From Anaerocolumna sp. MB42-C2 (lineage in GTDB: Bacteria; Bacillota; Clostridia; Lachnospirales; Lachnospiraceae), in the NCBI RefSeq assembly GCF_030913705.1, contig NZ_CP133190.1, forward strand, positions 3,867,501-3,931,500: a DNA stretch of 64,000 bases, written 5' to 3'. The translations under genes were made by a program, and so were the position numbers. This document shows, piece by piece, positions 17,444-25,597 of the stretch. The notes beneath the pieces are model-generated. The model was not told the DNA's origin. It worked only from the letters and a program-made list of their open reading frames with translations, and ran no database searches. Within the stretch, counting starts at the first letter, position 1. Each line of letters starts with the position of its first letter.

Positions 17444-17500
17444 ACCATATGAAGTCAGGGTATCCCTCATACCCTGATTCATATGGTTTATGAGTTTTTT
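17444..17500 (+). terminator. Rho-independent terminator after the BIG2 gene of locus B
   Basis: ACCATATGAA-G-TCAGGGTA pairs with TACCCTGA-TTCATATGGT (17444-17462 with 17470-17487, one bulged G), followed a few bases later by a run of T. It separates the surface-protein gene from the sortase set, which must have its own promoter or rely on read-through. Confidence 0.88.
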
Positions 17501-17568
17501 TATAAATTGGTACAAAAGTTTAAAGGAACAATTAAACAGGTTTGCTACCTAAGTGGAGTGAAAAACGA

Positions 17569-18378
17569 ATGAAGAAAATTATCCCGGTATTAGTGGTTGT
17601 CTTATTATTAATAGCCGGTAATGTACAGAGTGTAAAAGCCGGAGAACTAAATCAATATGAATCGGACCTTGTAGGCAGGGCCGGTGGGCAGTTTGAGAAA
17701 GATGGTGTAACATATCAAGCCGATTCTGCATATGTGCAGGAACTGATTAATTATTTGAGCCAGGACGGGGTAGACTTAACCGCAGCGCAAAGAGATGAGG
17801 CAGTCGCAGAAATGTATGCCAATGTAGAGGCTGGGATAGAGGAAGGATATTTAATTCGGGTATCCGGGCAGGAGAAAGAAAAGCCTGCGAAAGAAAAACC
17901 AAAGAAAGAAAATCTTGCAGAAGAAAAGCAAGAAAAAACAGAGGGTGAGGAAGGGGTCAGTACGAAAGAAGATAAGAAAGCCAATACAGCAGAAGAGGAT
18001 AATGAGGCTGAAATGAAGCAAACGGAGAGCGGTAAGAAACCGGACAGTACCGGCGAAACAGAAACCGCCGAAGAGAATACGAAACAAACAGAAGATAAGA
18101 AAGAAGCAGTCACTGCTTCACAAGAAGAACCTACGGAAACAACCGGGGAAGACTTGAATCAATGGATAGGAAAACAACCGGTAACCAATACAGTTACTGA
18201 TAAATATAGCGGTAAGATTAGCATTACGGATGAAGAGGGCAATAACCTTATGACCGTGGATACCGTAATAAAAAATACTGGGTTTAATATTAACCGGACA
18301 GTTTGGGTACTGTCAGGAATGGGTATCATTTTGGGAATTTGTATTATAGCGGCATATCGGTGGGGATTCTTACGTTAG
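17569..18378 (+). CDS. Secreted protein with C-terminal VIKNTGF motif, membrane segment and short tail (candidate sortase substrate), locus B
   Basis: The protein (269 aa) has a signal peptide (1-24, ending VKAGE). An N-terminal helical domain (25-97) parallels the locus A protein: FEKDGVTYQADSAYVQELINYL and DGVDLTAAQ. A long E/K/T-rich, strongly charged low-complexity region follows (about 100-195), then a small beta segment GKISITDEEGNNLMTVD, then VIKNTGF at 233-239, a hydrophobic segment (about 244-263) and the end WGFLR. The motif matches the locus A protein exactly although the linker is unrelated. ATG 17569 has GGAG about 10 nt upstream. The sortase gene follows after 18 nt. Confidence 0.85.
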   Translation: MKKIIPVLVVVLLLIAGNVQSVKAGELNQYESDLVGRAGGQFEKDGVTYQADSAYVQELINYLSQDGVDLTAAQRDEAVAEMYANVEAGIEEGYLIRVSGQEKEKPAKEKPKKENLAEEKQEKTEGEEGVSTKEDKKANTAEEDNEAEMKQTESGKKPDSTGETETAEENTKQTEDKKEAVTASQEEPTETTGEDLNQWIGKQPVTNTVTDKYSGKISITDEEGNNLMTVDTVIKNTGFNINRTVWVLSGMGIILGICIIAAYRWGFLR

Positions 18379-18396
18379 GGCAAAAGGAGTTCATAA

Positions 18397-19080
18397 TTGA
18401 AGAACAGGACAACAGGACAAATAATTTCTTATATAACCATGCCGATATTATTTACTGTCTTGGGATATCTGACAGTTATCATAGGAGGTGCCCCGGTGCT
18501 TGATCTGGTGAAGTCACATCTGTATATGATAATTGAAACAGGTTCACCGGATTACAATAATGAGTTTAATTCTGCACTGGTGGAATCCGGTATGTTAATG
18601 GAGGACAGTCCGGGTAATGGGAGCTTTCGGATACCGTCACAGGGAACCCATTATGGGAATATAAACTGTGACAGAATCGGACTGAAAGCACCCATCTATT
18701 ATGGTGACAGTGAAGAAATATTGGAAAAAGGAGCCGGACAATATAGGGCAAGCGGTTTGCCCGGTGAAGATAAACCAATCTTAATCGGCGGACATGACGG
18801 AACCTACTTTAAACCTCTGGAAGAGATAACACTTGGCGACGTGATAAGCATTAGTACCAATTATGGTAAATATGAATATAAAGTAACAGGGACAAAAGTA
18901 GCCGGTGTATTCGATGATACGGCTTATGATTTAACGAAAACCAAAGAGCAGCTTATCTTGTACACCTGCTATCCCTTTGGGCAGTTAAACGGGAAGACGG
19001 ATCAACGGTTTTTTGTATACTGCGACAGAATTAAGGATACAAAAGCAATAGCAAAACAGGGAGGTACACAATCAGAATGA
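18397..19080 (+). CDS. Class D-like sortase, locus B
   Basis: 227 aa, paralogue of 11479-12153. N-terminal membrane anchor (about 12-30), sortase fold with catalytic His133 (IGGHDGTYFKPL), Cys191 (LILYTCYPFG) and Arg204 (DQRFFVYCD). Start is TTG 18397 with AAAAGGAG at 8 nt; no ATG lies nearby in frame. The stop overlaps the next gene (ATGA). Expected to process the neighbouring VIKNTGF protein on the outer face of the membrane. Confidence 0.9.
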   Translation: MKNRTTGQIISYITMPILFTVLGYLTVIIGGAPVLDLVKSHLYMIIETGSPDYNNEFNSALVESGMLMEDSPGNGSFRIPSQGTHYGNINCDRIGLKAPIYYGDSEEILEKGAGQYRASGLPGEDKPILIGGHDGTYFKPLEEITLGDVISISTNYGKYEYKVTGTKVAGVFDDTAYDLTKTKEQLILYTCYPFGQLNGKTDQRFFVYCDRIKDTKAIAKQGGTQSE

Positions 19081-19919
19081 AAGTTAATCACTCCCTTAAG
19101 AAAAAGTTATTAAGCTGTATTTTTTCTTTTATGTTATCCTTATCATTTACAACCCTGTTCGTATTAATTGGTCTGCAGCTTAGTGTATTTAACGATCGCC
19201 TTATCCTGGATAAGATAAATGAAAGCGGTTATTATTATGAAGTTCAAAAAGAATTAGACAACAGTGCTTCCTCAATTATTATGAATGCAGGTATGCCAAC
19301 AGAACTGCTCTATGGGGTAATTACGCTGGAGAGAGTATACTTAGACGGCAGAACCTATATGGAAGAGGCTTTGGCGGATAAAACGGCGGTACCTGATACC
19401 GAGAAGCTTACCAAAGTATTAAAACAGAATATAGAGGAATATCTTAATCGCAACTCCATCCACCGGACAGAAGAGTTAGATGCCGGCATTGATGCCCTGA
19501 TATCCTCTGTTAAGCAGGAATATAAAAGGGTAATAGAATTCCGGTTTATCCGGTATCTTGGAGAATATAAAGTATATTACAGGAATATAATGATAAAGGC
19601 TTTTCCCATAGCTTTATGTCTGGTTATATTCTTAAGTGGGATATTGATTCGAATGCATCGGTACAGACACAGAGGGGTGCGTTACATCACCTATGCTTTA
19701 ACAGCCTCAAGCTTAAGTATAGGGGGATTAGCCTGTTATTTACTTATTACGAAAGCTGCTGACAGGAGGATAGGGACACCGGATTATTATCACAGGTTTT
19801 TAAGCAGTTATCTCAGAGGAAATCTACAGGTATTCCTTTATCTAAGCGGATTTGGTATCCTGCTGTCGATATTTTTAATCATCCTGACCGGATATCTTAA
19901 AAAGCAATATGCAGATTGA
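19077..19919 (+). CDS. Four-segment membrane protein of unknown function, third gene of the sortase set (locus B)
   Basis: 280 aa, paralogue of 12203-13072. Membrane segment 1 (about 11-35), an extracellular helical domain with VFNDRLILDKINESGYYYEVQKEL and ITLERVYLDGRTYMEEAL, then three membrane segments in the C-terminal part. Conserved between the copies are the SGYY stretch, the ITLERVY-D stretch and the position of HRGVRY/HRALRY after segment 2. It overlaps the sortase gene by 4 nt, so coupled expression is likely. No recognised family. Confidence 0.8.
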   Translation: MKVNHSLKKKLLSCIFSFMLSLSFTTLFVLIGLQLSVFNDRLILDKINESGYYYEVQKELDNSASSIIMNAGMPTELLYGVITLERVYLDGRTYMEEALADKTAVPDTEKLTKVLKQNIEEYLNRNSIHRTEELDAGIDALISSVKQEYKRVIEFRFIRYLGEYKVYYRNIMIKAFPIALCLVIFLSGILIRMHRYRHRGVRYITYALTASSLSIGGLACYLLITKAADRRIGTPDYYHRFLSSYLRGNLQVFLYLSGFGILLSIFLIILTGYLKKQYAD

Positions 19920-19959
19920 CCGGTACCTATAAGGACTTAAGAGAAAGCAGGGAATATAT

Positions 19960-20691
19960 ATGTGTACAAATGAATTTATTGATATACATACGCACATTCT
20001 TCCGGGTGTGGATGACGGAGCAGAAAATCTGGTACAAACCATAGAGATGCTTCAGCAGGCAAAGCAGCAGGGGATTAAAACAATCATAGCTACCCCCCAC
20101 TACACCTGCGGTGGCAGGAATAAACCGGCGACTACGTTGTTGGAGCTTCAGGAGCAGGTGCAGATGGAAGCAGCAAGGCATGACATAGAGATTCAGATTC
20201 TACCCGGCAACGAGTTGTATTACAGTGACGGTATCTTAAAAGCCCTGGAGACAGGAGAAGCTTTAACCCTGGCAGCCAGCAGATACGTTCTGGTGGAGTT
20301 TTCACCCAGTGAAGCCTACCAGACATTATACAGGGGATTGGGACAGCTTATACTTGCAGGCTACGTTCCCATTCTAGCCCATGTGGAGAGATATCTCTGC
20401 CTGAATAAAAAGGAAGAGCGGATTAAGGATGTGATTAATCTAGGTGCCTGTATACAGATGAATGGTGCCAGTCTGCTTGGCGGGTTCTTTAACAGAGAGG
20501 CCGCTTATAACAAAAAGCTGGTCAGAGCTGGTCTGGTTCACTTTATTGCCAGTGACTGTCACAATACCGGACACCGGCCGCCCTTGATGAAAGATATCTA
20601 TAAGAACTTAGAGAAAAGTTTTGATGCCAGCTTGCTTCAGCGAATATTCCTGGAAAACCCCATGAAAATACTAGATGATAAGTACATATAA
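19960..20691 (+). CDS. PHP-type tyrosine-protein phosphatase (CpsB/YwqE-like), locus B
   Basis: 243 aa. Metal-binding motifs DIHTHILPGVDDGAE (residues about 7-21), ATPHYTCGG, AHVERYL and SDCHNTGHRPP are complete. Expected to remove phosphate from the Tyr-rich tail of the kinase at 21494-22198. AGGGA precedes ATG 19960. It is placed directly before the CpsC-like gene, as in classical cps/eps operons, whereas in locus A the order is phosphatase, palindromic element, CpsC, CpsD. Confidence 0.93.
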   Translation: MCTNEFIDIHTHILPGVDDGAENLVQTIEMLQQAKQQGIKTIIATPHYTCGGRNKPATTLLELQEQVQMEAARHDIEIQILPGNELYYSDGILKALETGEALTLAASRYVLVEFSPSEAYQTLYRGLGQLILAGYVPILAHVERYLCLNKKEERIKDVINLGACIQMNGASLLGGFFNREAAYNKKLVRAGLVHFIASDCHNTGHRPPLMKDIYKNLEKSFDASLLQRIFLENPMKILDDKYI

Positions 20692-20701
20692 AGGAGTACG
20701 A

Positions 20702-21487
20702 ATGGAACAGAATACGAACGACGAAATTGAAATCGATTTACTGGAACTTTTTTATGTTATAAAATCAAGAATATGGATCATATTATTAACCGGAATTCTG
20801 ACTGCTATGGCAACCGGACTGATCAGTAATTTTTGCATCACACCTATTTATAATTCTACCACAAAGCTGTACATATTAAGTAAATCCACCTCTCTGACTA
20901 ATTTAAACCTGTCAGACCTGCAGTTAGGAACCCAGCTTACCCAGGATTATATGGTATTAGTTGAGAGCCGCCCTGTGGTAACTCAGGTAATTGATAACCT
21001 GGGCCTTAACATGACTTATGAACAGATGATTTCCCGCCTGACAATTAAGAATCCCAGCAACACCCGTATCCTGGAGATCACAGCTGCATATCCGGATCCT
21101 TACATGGCGAAAAAAATAGTGGATGAATTCGCGAAAGTATCCTCCAACAGTATCGCCAAAATCATGGATACCACAGAGCCTGCTATCGTGGAGGAAGGAT
21201 TTATACAACCTAGCCCCGCAAGCCCTAATAATATGAGAAATACACTGATCGGCGGGCTTGTTGGTTTATTCTTAGCAGGTACCGTTGTAATCGTACTTCA
21301 TCTCATGGATGATACCATTAAGGACACGGAAGATGTGGAACGTTACTTAGGACTTAATACCCTTGGACTAATTCCAATCGAATCCGGTGCTTATAAGCAG
21401 GCGGAGCTTGATAAGAAGAAGAGAAAACGGAACCAGATCCTTGGCAAAAAAAGTGCTAAAACCGATACGGCGAAGAAAGGCAGGTAA
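20702..21487 (+). CDS. Wzz/CpsC-like chain-length determinant and kinase activator (locus B)
   Basis: 261 aa, close paralogue of 5081-5866. Acidic start NDEIEIDLLELFYVIKSRIW, membrane segment 1 (about 24-46), extracellular domain with STTKLYILSKS and TQDYMVLVESRPVV, the proline-containing IQPSPASPNN before membrane segment 2 (about 181-202), and a Lys-rich tail. ATG 20702 has AAGGAG at 6 nt; the ATG at 20675 lies inside the preceding gene and lacks such a site. Confidence 0.92.
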   Translation: MEQNTNDEIEIDLLELFYVIKSRIWIILLTGILTAMATGLISNFCITPIYNSTTKLYILSKSTSLTNLNLSDLQLGTQLTQDYMVLVESRPVVTQVIDNLGLNMTYEQMISRLTIKNPSNTRILEITAAYPDPYMAKKIVDEFAKVSSNSIAKIMDTTEPAIVEEGFIQPSPASPNNMRNTLIGGLVGLFLAGTVVIVLHLMDDTIKDTEDVERYLGLNTLGLIPIESGAYKQAELDKKKRKRNQILGKKSAKTDTAKKGR

Positions 21488-21493
21488 GCAGGA

Positions 21494-22198
21494 ATGGATA
21501 AGATAACATTTGCAAAACGGGAAGAGTTGGATTACAGAGCCAACGAAGCCTATAAGACATTAAGAACCAATATTCAGTTCTGCGGGAACGAGATGAAAGT
21601 CCTGGCCTTTACCAGTTGTACCCCAAATGAGGGTAAATCCAGTGTCTCCTTTAACCTGGCAGTATCCTTTGCGGAAACCGGAAAAAAAGTAATTCTCATT
21701 GATGCCGATTTAAGAAAATCCGTATTGGTCGGCAGATATAAGACCGGTGCCATTGAGGGAGGACTGACTCATTACCTCTCCGGTCAGAAACAGTTGGAGG
21801 AAGTTCTTCTAAGTACAGATATAAAAAATATGGATATCGTATTCTCCGGCCCGGTGGTACCCAATCCTGTAGAATTGCTGGAACACCAGAGATTTATCGA
21901 TATGGTAGAGAAGTTAAGACAGGACTATGATTATATCCTGATTGATACACCTCCGCTGGGTTCCGTTATTGACAGTGCTGTAGTAGCAAAAGTATCGGAT
22001 GGGGCAGTACTAGTGGTTGAAAGTAATGCCATAAGTTATCGATTCGCAAGGGATGTGAAGCTTCAGTTGGAGAAATCTAATTGCAGGATTCTTGGGGTGG
22101 TTCTAAATAAGGTAGCCATGGAGAAAAAAGGGTACTATGGGAAGTACTATGGGAAATATTACGGGAAGTATTATGGAACTTATGGGGATGAGAAGTGA
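21494..22198 (+). CDS. CpsD-like bacterial tyrosine kinase (BY-kinase), locus B
   Basis: 234 aa. Walker A SCTPNEGKSS (41-50), Walker A' VILIDADLRKS (about 66-76), Walker B ILIDTPPLG (about 149-157). The tail GYYGKYYGKYYGKYYGTYG carries a regular tyrosine repeat, slightly longer than the locus A tail (YGTYYGSYYGSYYG). Phosphorylation of this cluster would tune polymerisation and export. Last recognisable gene of locus B; the 680 bp after it are gene-free. Confidence 0.94.
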   Translation: MDKITFAKREELDYRANEAYKTLRTNIQFCGNEMKVLAFTSCTPNEGKSSVSFNLAVSFAETGKKVILIDADLRKSVLVGRYKTGAIEGGLTHYLSGQKQLEEVLLSTDIKNMDIVFSGPVVPNPVELLEHQRFIDMVEKLRQDYDYILIDTPPLGSVIDSAVVAKVSDGAVLVVESNAISYRFARDVKLQLEKSNCRILGVVLNKVAMEKKGYYGKYYGKYYGKYYGTYGDEK

Positions 22199-22879
22199 TG
22201 ATAATGGAAAGGTTGAGATAAGTAAGAGTTAGTCATGAGAATTATTTAGTGATTTAAATTTTTTTATTATGTTCAATCACGATAATGTTTAATATAGTAG
22301 GATATATATAAACTGAGGCTAGATCAAAGATTACTGTAAAAATTTACATTTTATGGAAAGCAAAGTTAATAAGTTATTTGCTTTTATGAGTATTAGTATA
22401 AAATATAAAATGAGTTAATAACAACGATTTTAATGCAAACAACTCAATTATATTGCATTAGTAATGATAAGAATAATCAAATCACTTAAAAGAAAACAAC
22501 TTCATCCATTGTGAAGCATGTGCAGCAGGTGAATTAAAGCAGGTACAATCACATTGATTGAGGATGGATTTATATGAGATTGGTGTTTATTCAAGGTGAG
22601 TGTACGAGAAAACTTTCTCAAATATGGCTGAGTGCAAGTTTCAAGAAGCTTATCTGATGGGACAAACTACAAATGAATAAAATGAAATTAGAGATTAAGT
22701 TGATTTTAATGTGTATGTACCAAGAGGTGGATGAGGACTTTGTGGGAAATTGACAGTTATACCGTTGCAATTGCCTGAGGTTATGTGAGCAATCTATGTG
22801 ACTTAATGATTATATGCCGAGGAATTTGGTGAAATCATTGACTGTAAAGTAGGCGCTCTCATATTGAGGAGAACCATGG
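22199..22879. other. Gene-free junction between locus B and the repeat-unit assembly genes
   Basis: About 680 bp with stops in all frames and no gene with a ribosome site. Base composition shifts here from that of the conserved locus to the more AT-rich assembly genes. Near 22755-22800, YTVAIA-x-GYV can be read across a stop, faintly like the start of a UDP-sugar dehydrogenase; this is too short to call. Probably a recombination junction with decayed sequence. Confidence 0.5.
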
Positions 22880-23356
22880 ATGGCTGAGAAAGGTAAGTAC
22901 GAGAGAATGAAAGTATGTTTAGTGGGATCATCTGGTGGGCATCTTACACACTTATATATGTTAAAGCCATTTTGGCAGGATAAGGAGCGATTCTGGGTTA
23001 CTTTCGATAAGGAAGATGCAAGAAGCCTCCTTCAAGGAGAGAAGATATATCCGTGTTACTATCCAAGCAACCGTAGCATCAAAGCACTTATTATTAATAC
23101 AGTAAAAGCTATAAATATTATTCCAAAGGAAAGACCAGATCTTATTATTTCATCTGGTGCTGCGCCAGCTATTCCGTTCTTTTACATTGGTAAGCTTTTT
23201 GGTGCCAAAACGATTTATATTGAAGTTTTTGATCGTATAGATACATCAACTATAGCAGGAAAGCTTTGCTATCCGGTTGCGGATAAGTTTATTGTGGAAT
23301 GGGAAGAAATGAAAAAGGTCTATCCAAAAGCAGTAAATTTGGGAAGTATTTTCTAA
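22880..23356 (+). CDS. Alg14/PssD-like subunit of a two-part glycosyltransferase
   Basis: 158 aa. Membrane-associated partner that recruits the catalytic Alg13/PssE-like subunit encoded next; the pair adds a sugar to the lipid-linked acceptor. The N-terminal KVCLVGSSGGHLTHL motif, PDLIISSGAAPAIPFFYIGK and ETFDRI-like IEVFDRIDTST are typical. The start could be ATG 22880 (GAGGAGA upstream) or ATG 22907, where the family usually begins. First gene of the assembly block. Family members of this size always need the second subunit. Confidence 0.9.
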   Translation: MAEKGKYERMKVCLVGSSGGHLTHLYMLKPFWQDKERFWVTFDKEDARSLLQGEKIYPCYYPSNRSIKALIINTVKAINIIPKERPDLIISSGAAPAIPFFYIGKLFGAKTIYIEVFDRIDTSTIAGKLCYPVADKFIVEWEEMKKVYPKAVNLGSIF

Positions 23357-23368
23357 GGAGGTGTGGAC

Positions 23369-23884
23369 ATGATTTTTGTTACAGTTGGTACGCATGAGCA
23401 ACCGTTCAATAGATTAGTTGAGTATATAGACAATATGATAAGAGACGCACTAATCAATGAAGAAATAGTCATTCAGACCGGATATAGTACATATGAGCCG
23501 AAATACTGTACCTGGCAAAAGCTCTACCCTTATCAACAGATGGTAAAGTTTGTGAATGAGGCTAGAATTGTAATTACACATGGTGGACCATCTAGTTTTA
23601 TTATGCCACTCCAAGTAGGAAAAACTCCGATTATAGTACCACGTCAGAAGAAGTTTGGTGAACATGTTAATGACCATCAGGTTGCATTTGCCCAAGAAGT
23701 TGCCAAAAGAATGGGGACAATCATTACAGTAGTAGATGTAGAAAAATTGGAGGATACCATTAAGGGCTATGATGAGATTGTTGCAAGAATGAAGAGTGGT
23801 ACAAAAAGTAATAATGTAAAGTTTAATGTCGAACTTGGAAAGCTTGTTGATGATGTGATGACAGGAAGGAAAAAAAAGAAATGA
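23369..23884 (+). CDS. Alg13/PssE-like catalytic subunit of a two-part glycosyltransferase
   Basis: 171 aa. GT28-type C-terminal domain: MIFVTVGTHEQPFNRL at the start, ITHGGPSSFIMPLQVGKTPIIVPR in the middle (donor-binding) and EHVNDHQVAFAQ. ATG 23369 is right because GTG 23363 lies inside its own AAGGAGGTG ribosome site. It overlaps the next gene by ATGA. Works with 22880-23356. Confidence 0.92.
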   Translation: MIFVTVGTHEQPFNRLVEYIDNMIRDALINEEIVIQTGYSTYEPKYCTWQKLYPYQQMVKFVNEARIVITHGGPSSFIMPLQVGKTPIIVPRQKKFGEHVNDHQVAFAQEVAKRMGTIITVVDVEKLEDTIKGYDEIVARMKSGTKSNNVKFNVELGKLVDDVMTGRKKKK

Positions 23885-24609
23885 GTATCCCGAAGATTAT
23901 TCATTATTGTTGGTTTGGAGAAAATGAAAAATCGTATAATACTGTTGAATTTATAAAAAAATGGAGATTATTAAATCCTGATTTTGAAATAAAAGAATGG
24001 AATGAAACTAATTTTGATGTGAATATTAATGCATATGTTAGAGAAGCATATAATGCACAAAAATGGGCTTTTGTTTCAGATTTTGCAAGACTTTATGCTT
24101 TATATAATTACGGTGGAATATATTTAGATACGGATGTTGATGAAGTTAAATCATTCAATTCACTTTTGAACCATGTGGCTTTTATTGGAACCGAGAGTCA
24201 ATTTTCTATGTGCACAGCAACAATTGGTTCAGAAATGCATTCTAAATTTATTAAAGAAATTATGGATAGTTATAACGAGAAACATTTTATTTTTAAGGGA
24301 GAAATGGATACTATCCCGAATTCTCAAAGAATCTATCAAATTCTTTCAAATAATTATAGGTATAAGTATTCTGAAAATGTTATACAAAATCTTGGAGTGT
24401 GTATAGTATACCCATCTGATTATTTTTCACCAATTAATTGTTATACATATCGTGAGGAAATAACAGATAATACAATTTCTATTCATAGATATGCTGGTAC
24501 ATGGAAAAGCAGGAAAGAAAAAAGGAAAGATAAGATAATGGGGTTACTAACTAGAGTGATAGGTGAAAATAGACGCGATGCAATTAAGAAAATGATTAAA
24601 AATAAATAA
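23881..24609 (+). CDS. GT32-family glycosyltransferase (capsular polysaccharide synthesis type), copy 1
   Basis: 242 aa. N-terminus IPKIIHYCWFGENEKS and the DXD-containing block FVSDFARLYALYNYGGIYLDTDV (residues about 61-83) mark the Gly_transf_sug/GT32 family, which uses a nucleotide sugar and a divalent metal. The C-terminal SIHRYAGTWKSRKEK is also typical. Strongly AT-rich codon use. A diverged paralogue lies at 27493-28305; the two probably add different residues of the repeat unit. Confidence 0.9.
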   Translation: MSIPKIIHYCWFGENEKSYNTVEFIKKWRLLNPDFEIKEWNETNFDVNINAYVREAYNAQKWAFVSDFARLYALYNYGGIYLDTDVDEVKSFNSLLNHVAFIGTESQFSMCTATIGSEMHSKFIKEIMDSYNEKHFIFKGEMDTIPNSQRIYQILSNNYRYKYSENVIQNLGVCIVYPSDYFSPINCYTYREEITDNTISIHRYAGTWKSRKEKRKDKIMGLLTRVIGENRRDAIKKMIKNK

Positions 24610-24622
24610 GGATAAGATAAAT

Positions 24623-25576
24623 ATGTTTTTCTCAATAATAATACCTATATATAATGTGGAGAAATATTTAAACAAATGTGTTAGTAGCATTTTGAAGCAG
24701 GATTTTGTTGATTTTGAACTCTTATTAATTAATGATTGTTCAACAGATAATTCCCTACAAATTGCTCAGGAATATGTGAAAGATAACAGAGTTCAGCTTA
24801 TTAACAAAGAAAGTAATTCTGGATTATCAGATACTAGAAATATCGGTATTCGAAATGCAAAAGGACAGTATATTATATTTATAGATTCTGATGATTATGT
24901 CGAGCTGGGGTGTTTTCACAAATTATTCGAAGTAATAAGTGAAAATAAATTCCCAGATATAGTCTATACTGGATTTATTGAAGAACGTGGAAATAATTCT
25001 TTATTGAAGTATGGATACGCTAGTCAGAAGAATAGATATTTTGACGGAAATGCTTTTTTAAGGAGTGAGCTAAAGAAAAGAACATTATATGCGGCTGCAT
25101 GTTTTGGAATATATAAGAGAGAACTATTAATTAGTAATAACCTTTTATTTAAGTCTGGCATTTTTCATGAAGATGAATTATGGACGCCACAGGTTGTATA
25201 TCATGCTAATTCAGTGTACACGTCTGAAATGGCTTTTTATCATTACATACGAAGAAATGAATCTATTACAAAGGTTAAAGATAAAACTCAGAATGGACTA
25301 GATCTAATCGAAAGTTGTAATGAATTAGATAAAATATTTCAATCCATCGAAGACGATGAATTGAGACGATTAATGAATAATCATATTGCAATGTTATATA
25401 TGAAAGCAATGTGCAGGGGAAAACTATACCGGAAAAAATATATACATAATATAGATAAGCGTTATCCATGGAAAAGAGTTCTTTTTATATATGATCGTAT
25501 AAAGGCGATACTATTTAGTTTTAGCCTTAGGCTATATTATATGATTGATTTGAAAATAGGGGATAACGAAGTATAG
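24623..25576 (+). CDS. GT2-family glycosyltransferase
   Basis: 317 aa. Classical GT-A fold start FSIIIPIYNVEKYLNKCVSSIL, nucleotide-binding LINDCSTDNS, GLSDTRNIGIRNAKGQYIIFIDSDDYV (DXD-type motif SDDY at about residues 89-92), and ED-containing catalytic region HEDELWTPQV. Cytoplasmic, adds one sugar to the lipid-linked unit. AAGGA precedes ATG 24623. Acceptor and donor unknown. Confidence 0.92.
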   Translation: MFFSIIIPIYNVEKYLNKCVSSILKQDFVDFELLLINDCSTDNSLQIAQEYVKDNRVQLINKESNSGLSDTRNIGIRNAKGQYIIFIDSDDYVELGCFHKLFEVISENKFPDIVYTGFIEERGNNSLLKYGYASQKNRYFDGNAFLRSELKKRTLYAAACFGIYKRELLISNNLLFKSGIFHEDELWTPQVVYHANSVYTSEMAFYHYIRRNESITKVKDKTQNGLDLIESCNELDKIFQSIEDDELRRLMNNHIAMLYMKAMCRGKLYRKKYIHNIDKRYPWKRVLFIYDRIKAILFSFSLRLYYMIDLKIGDNEV

Positions 25577-25597
25577 TAAAGATATTGGAGAGTTGAG

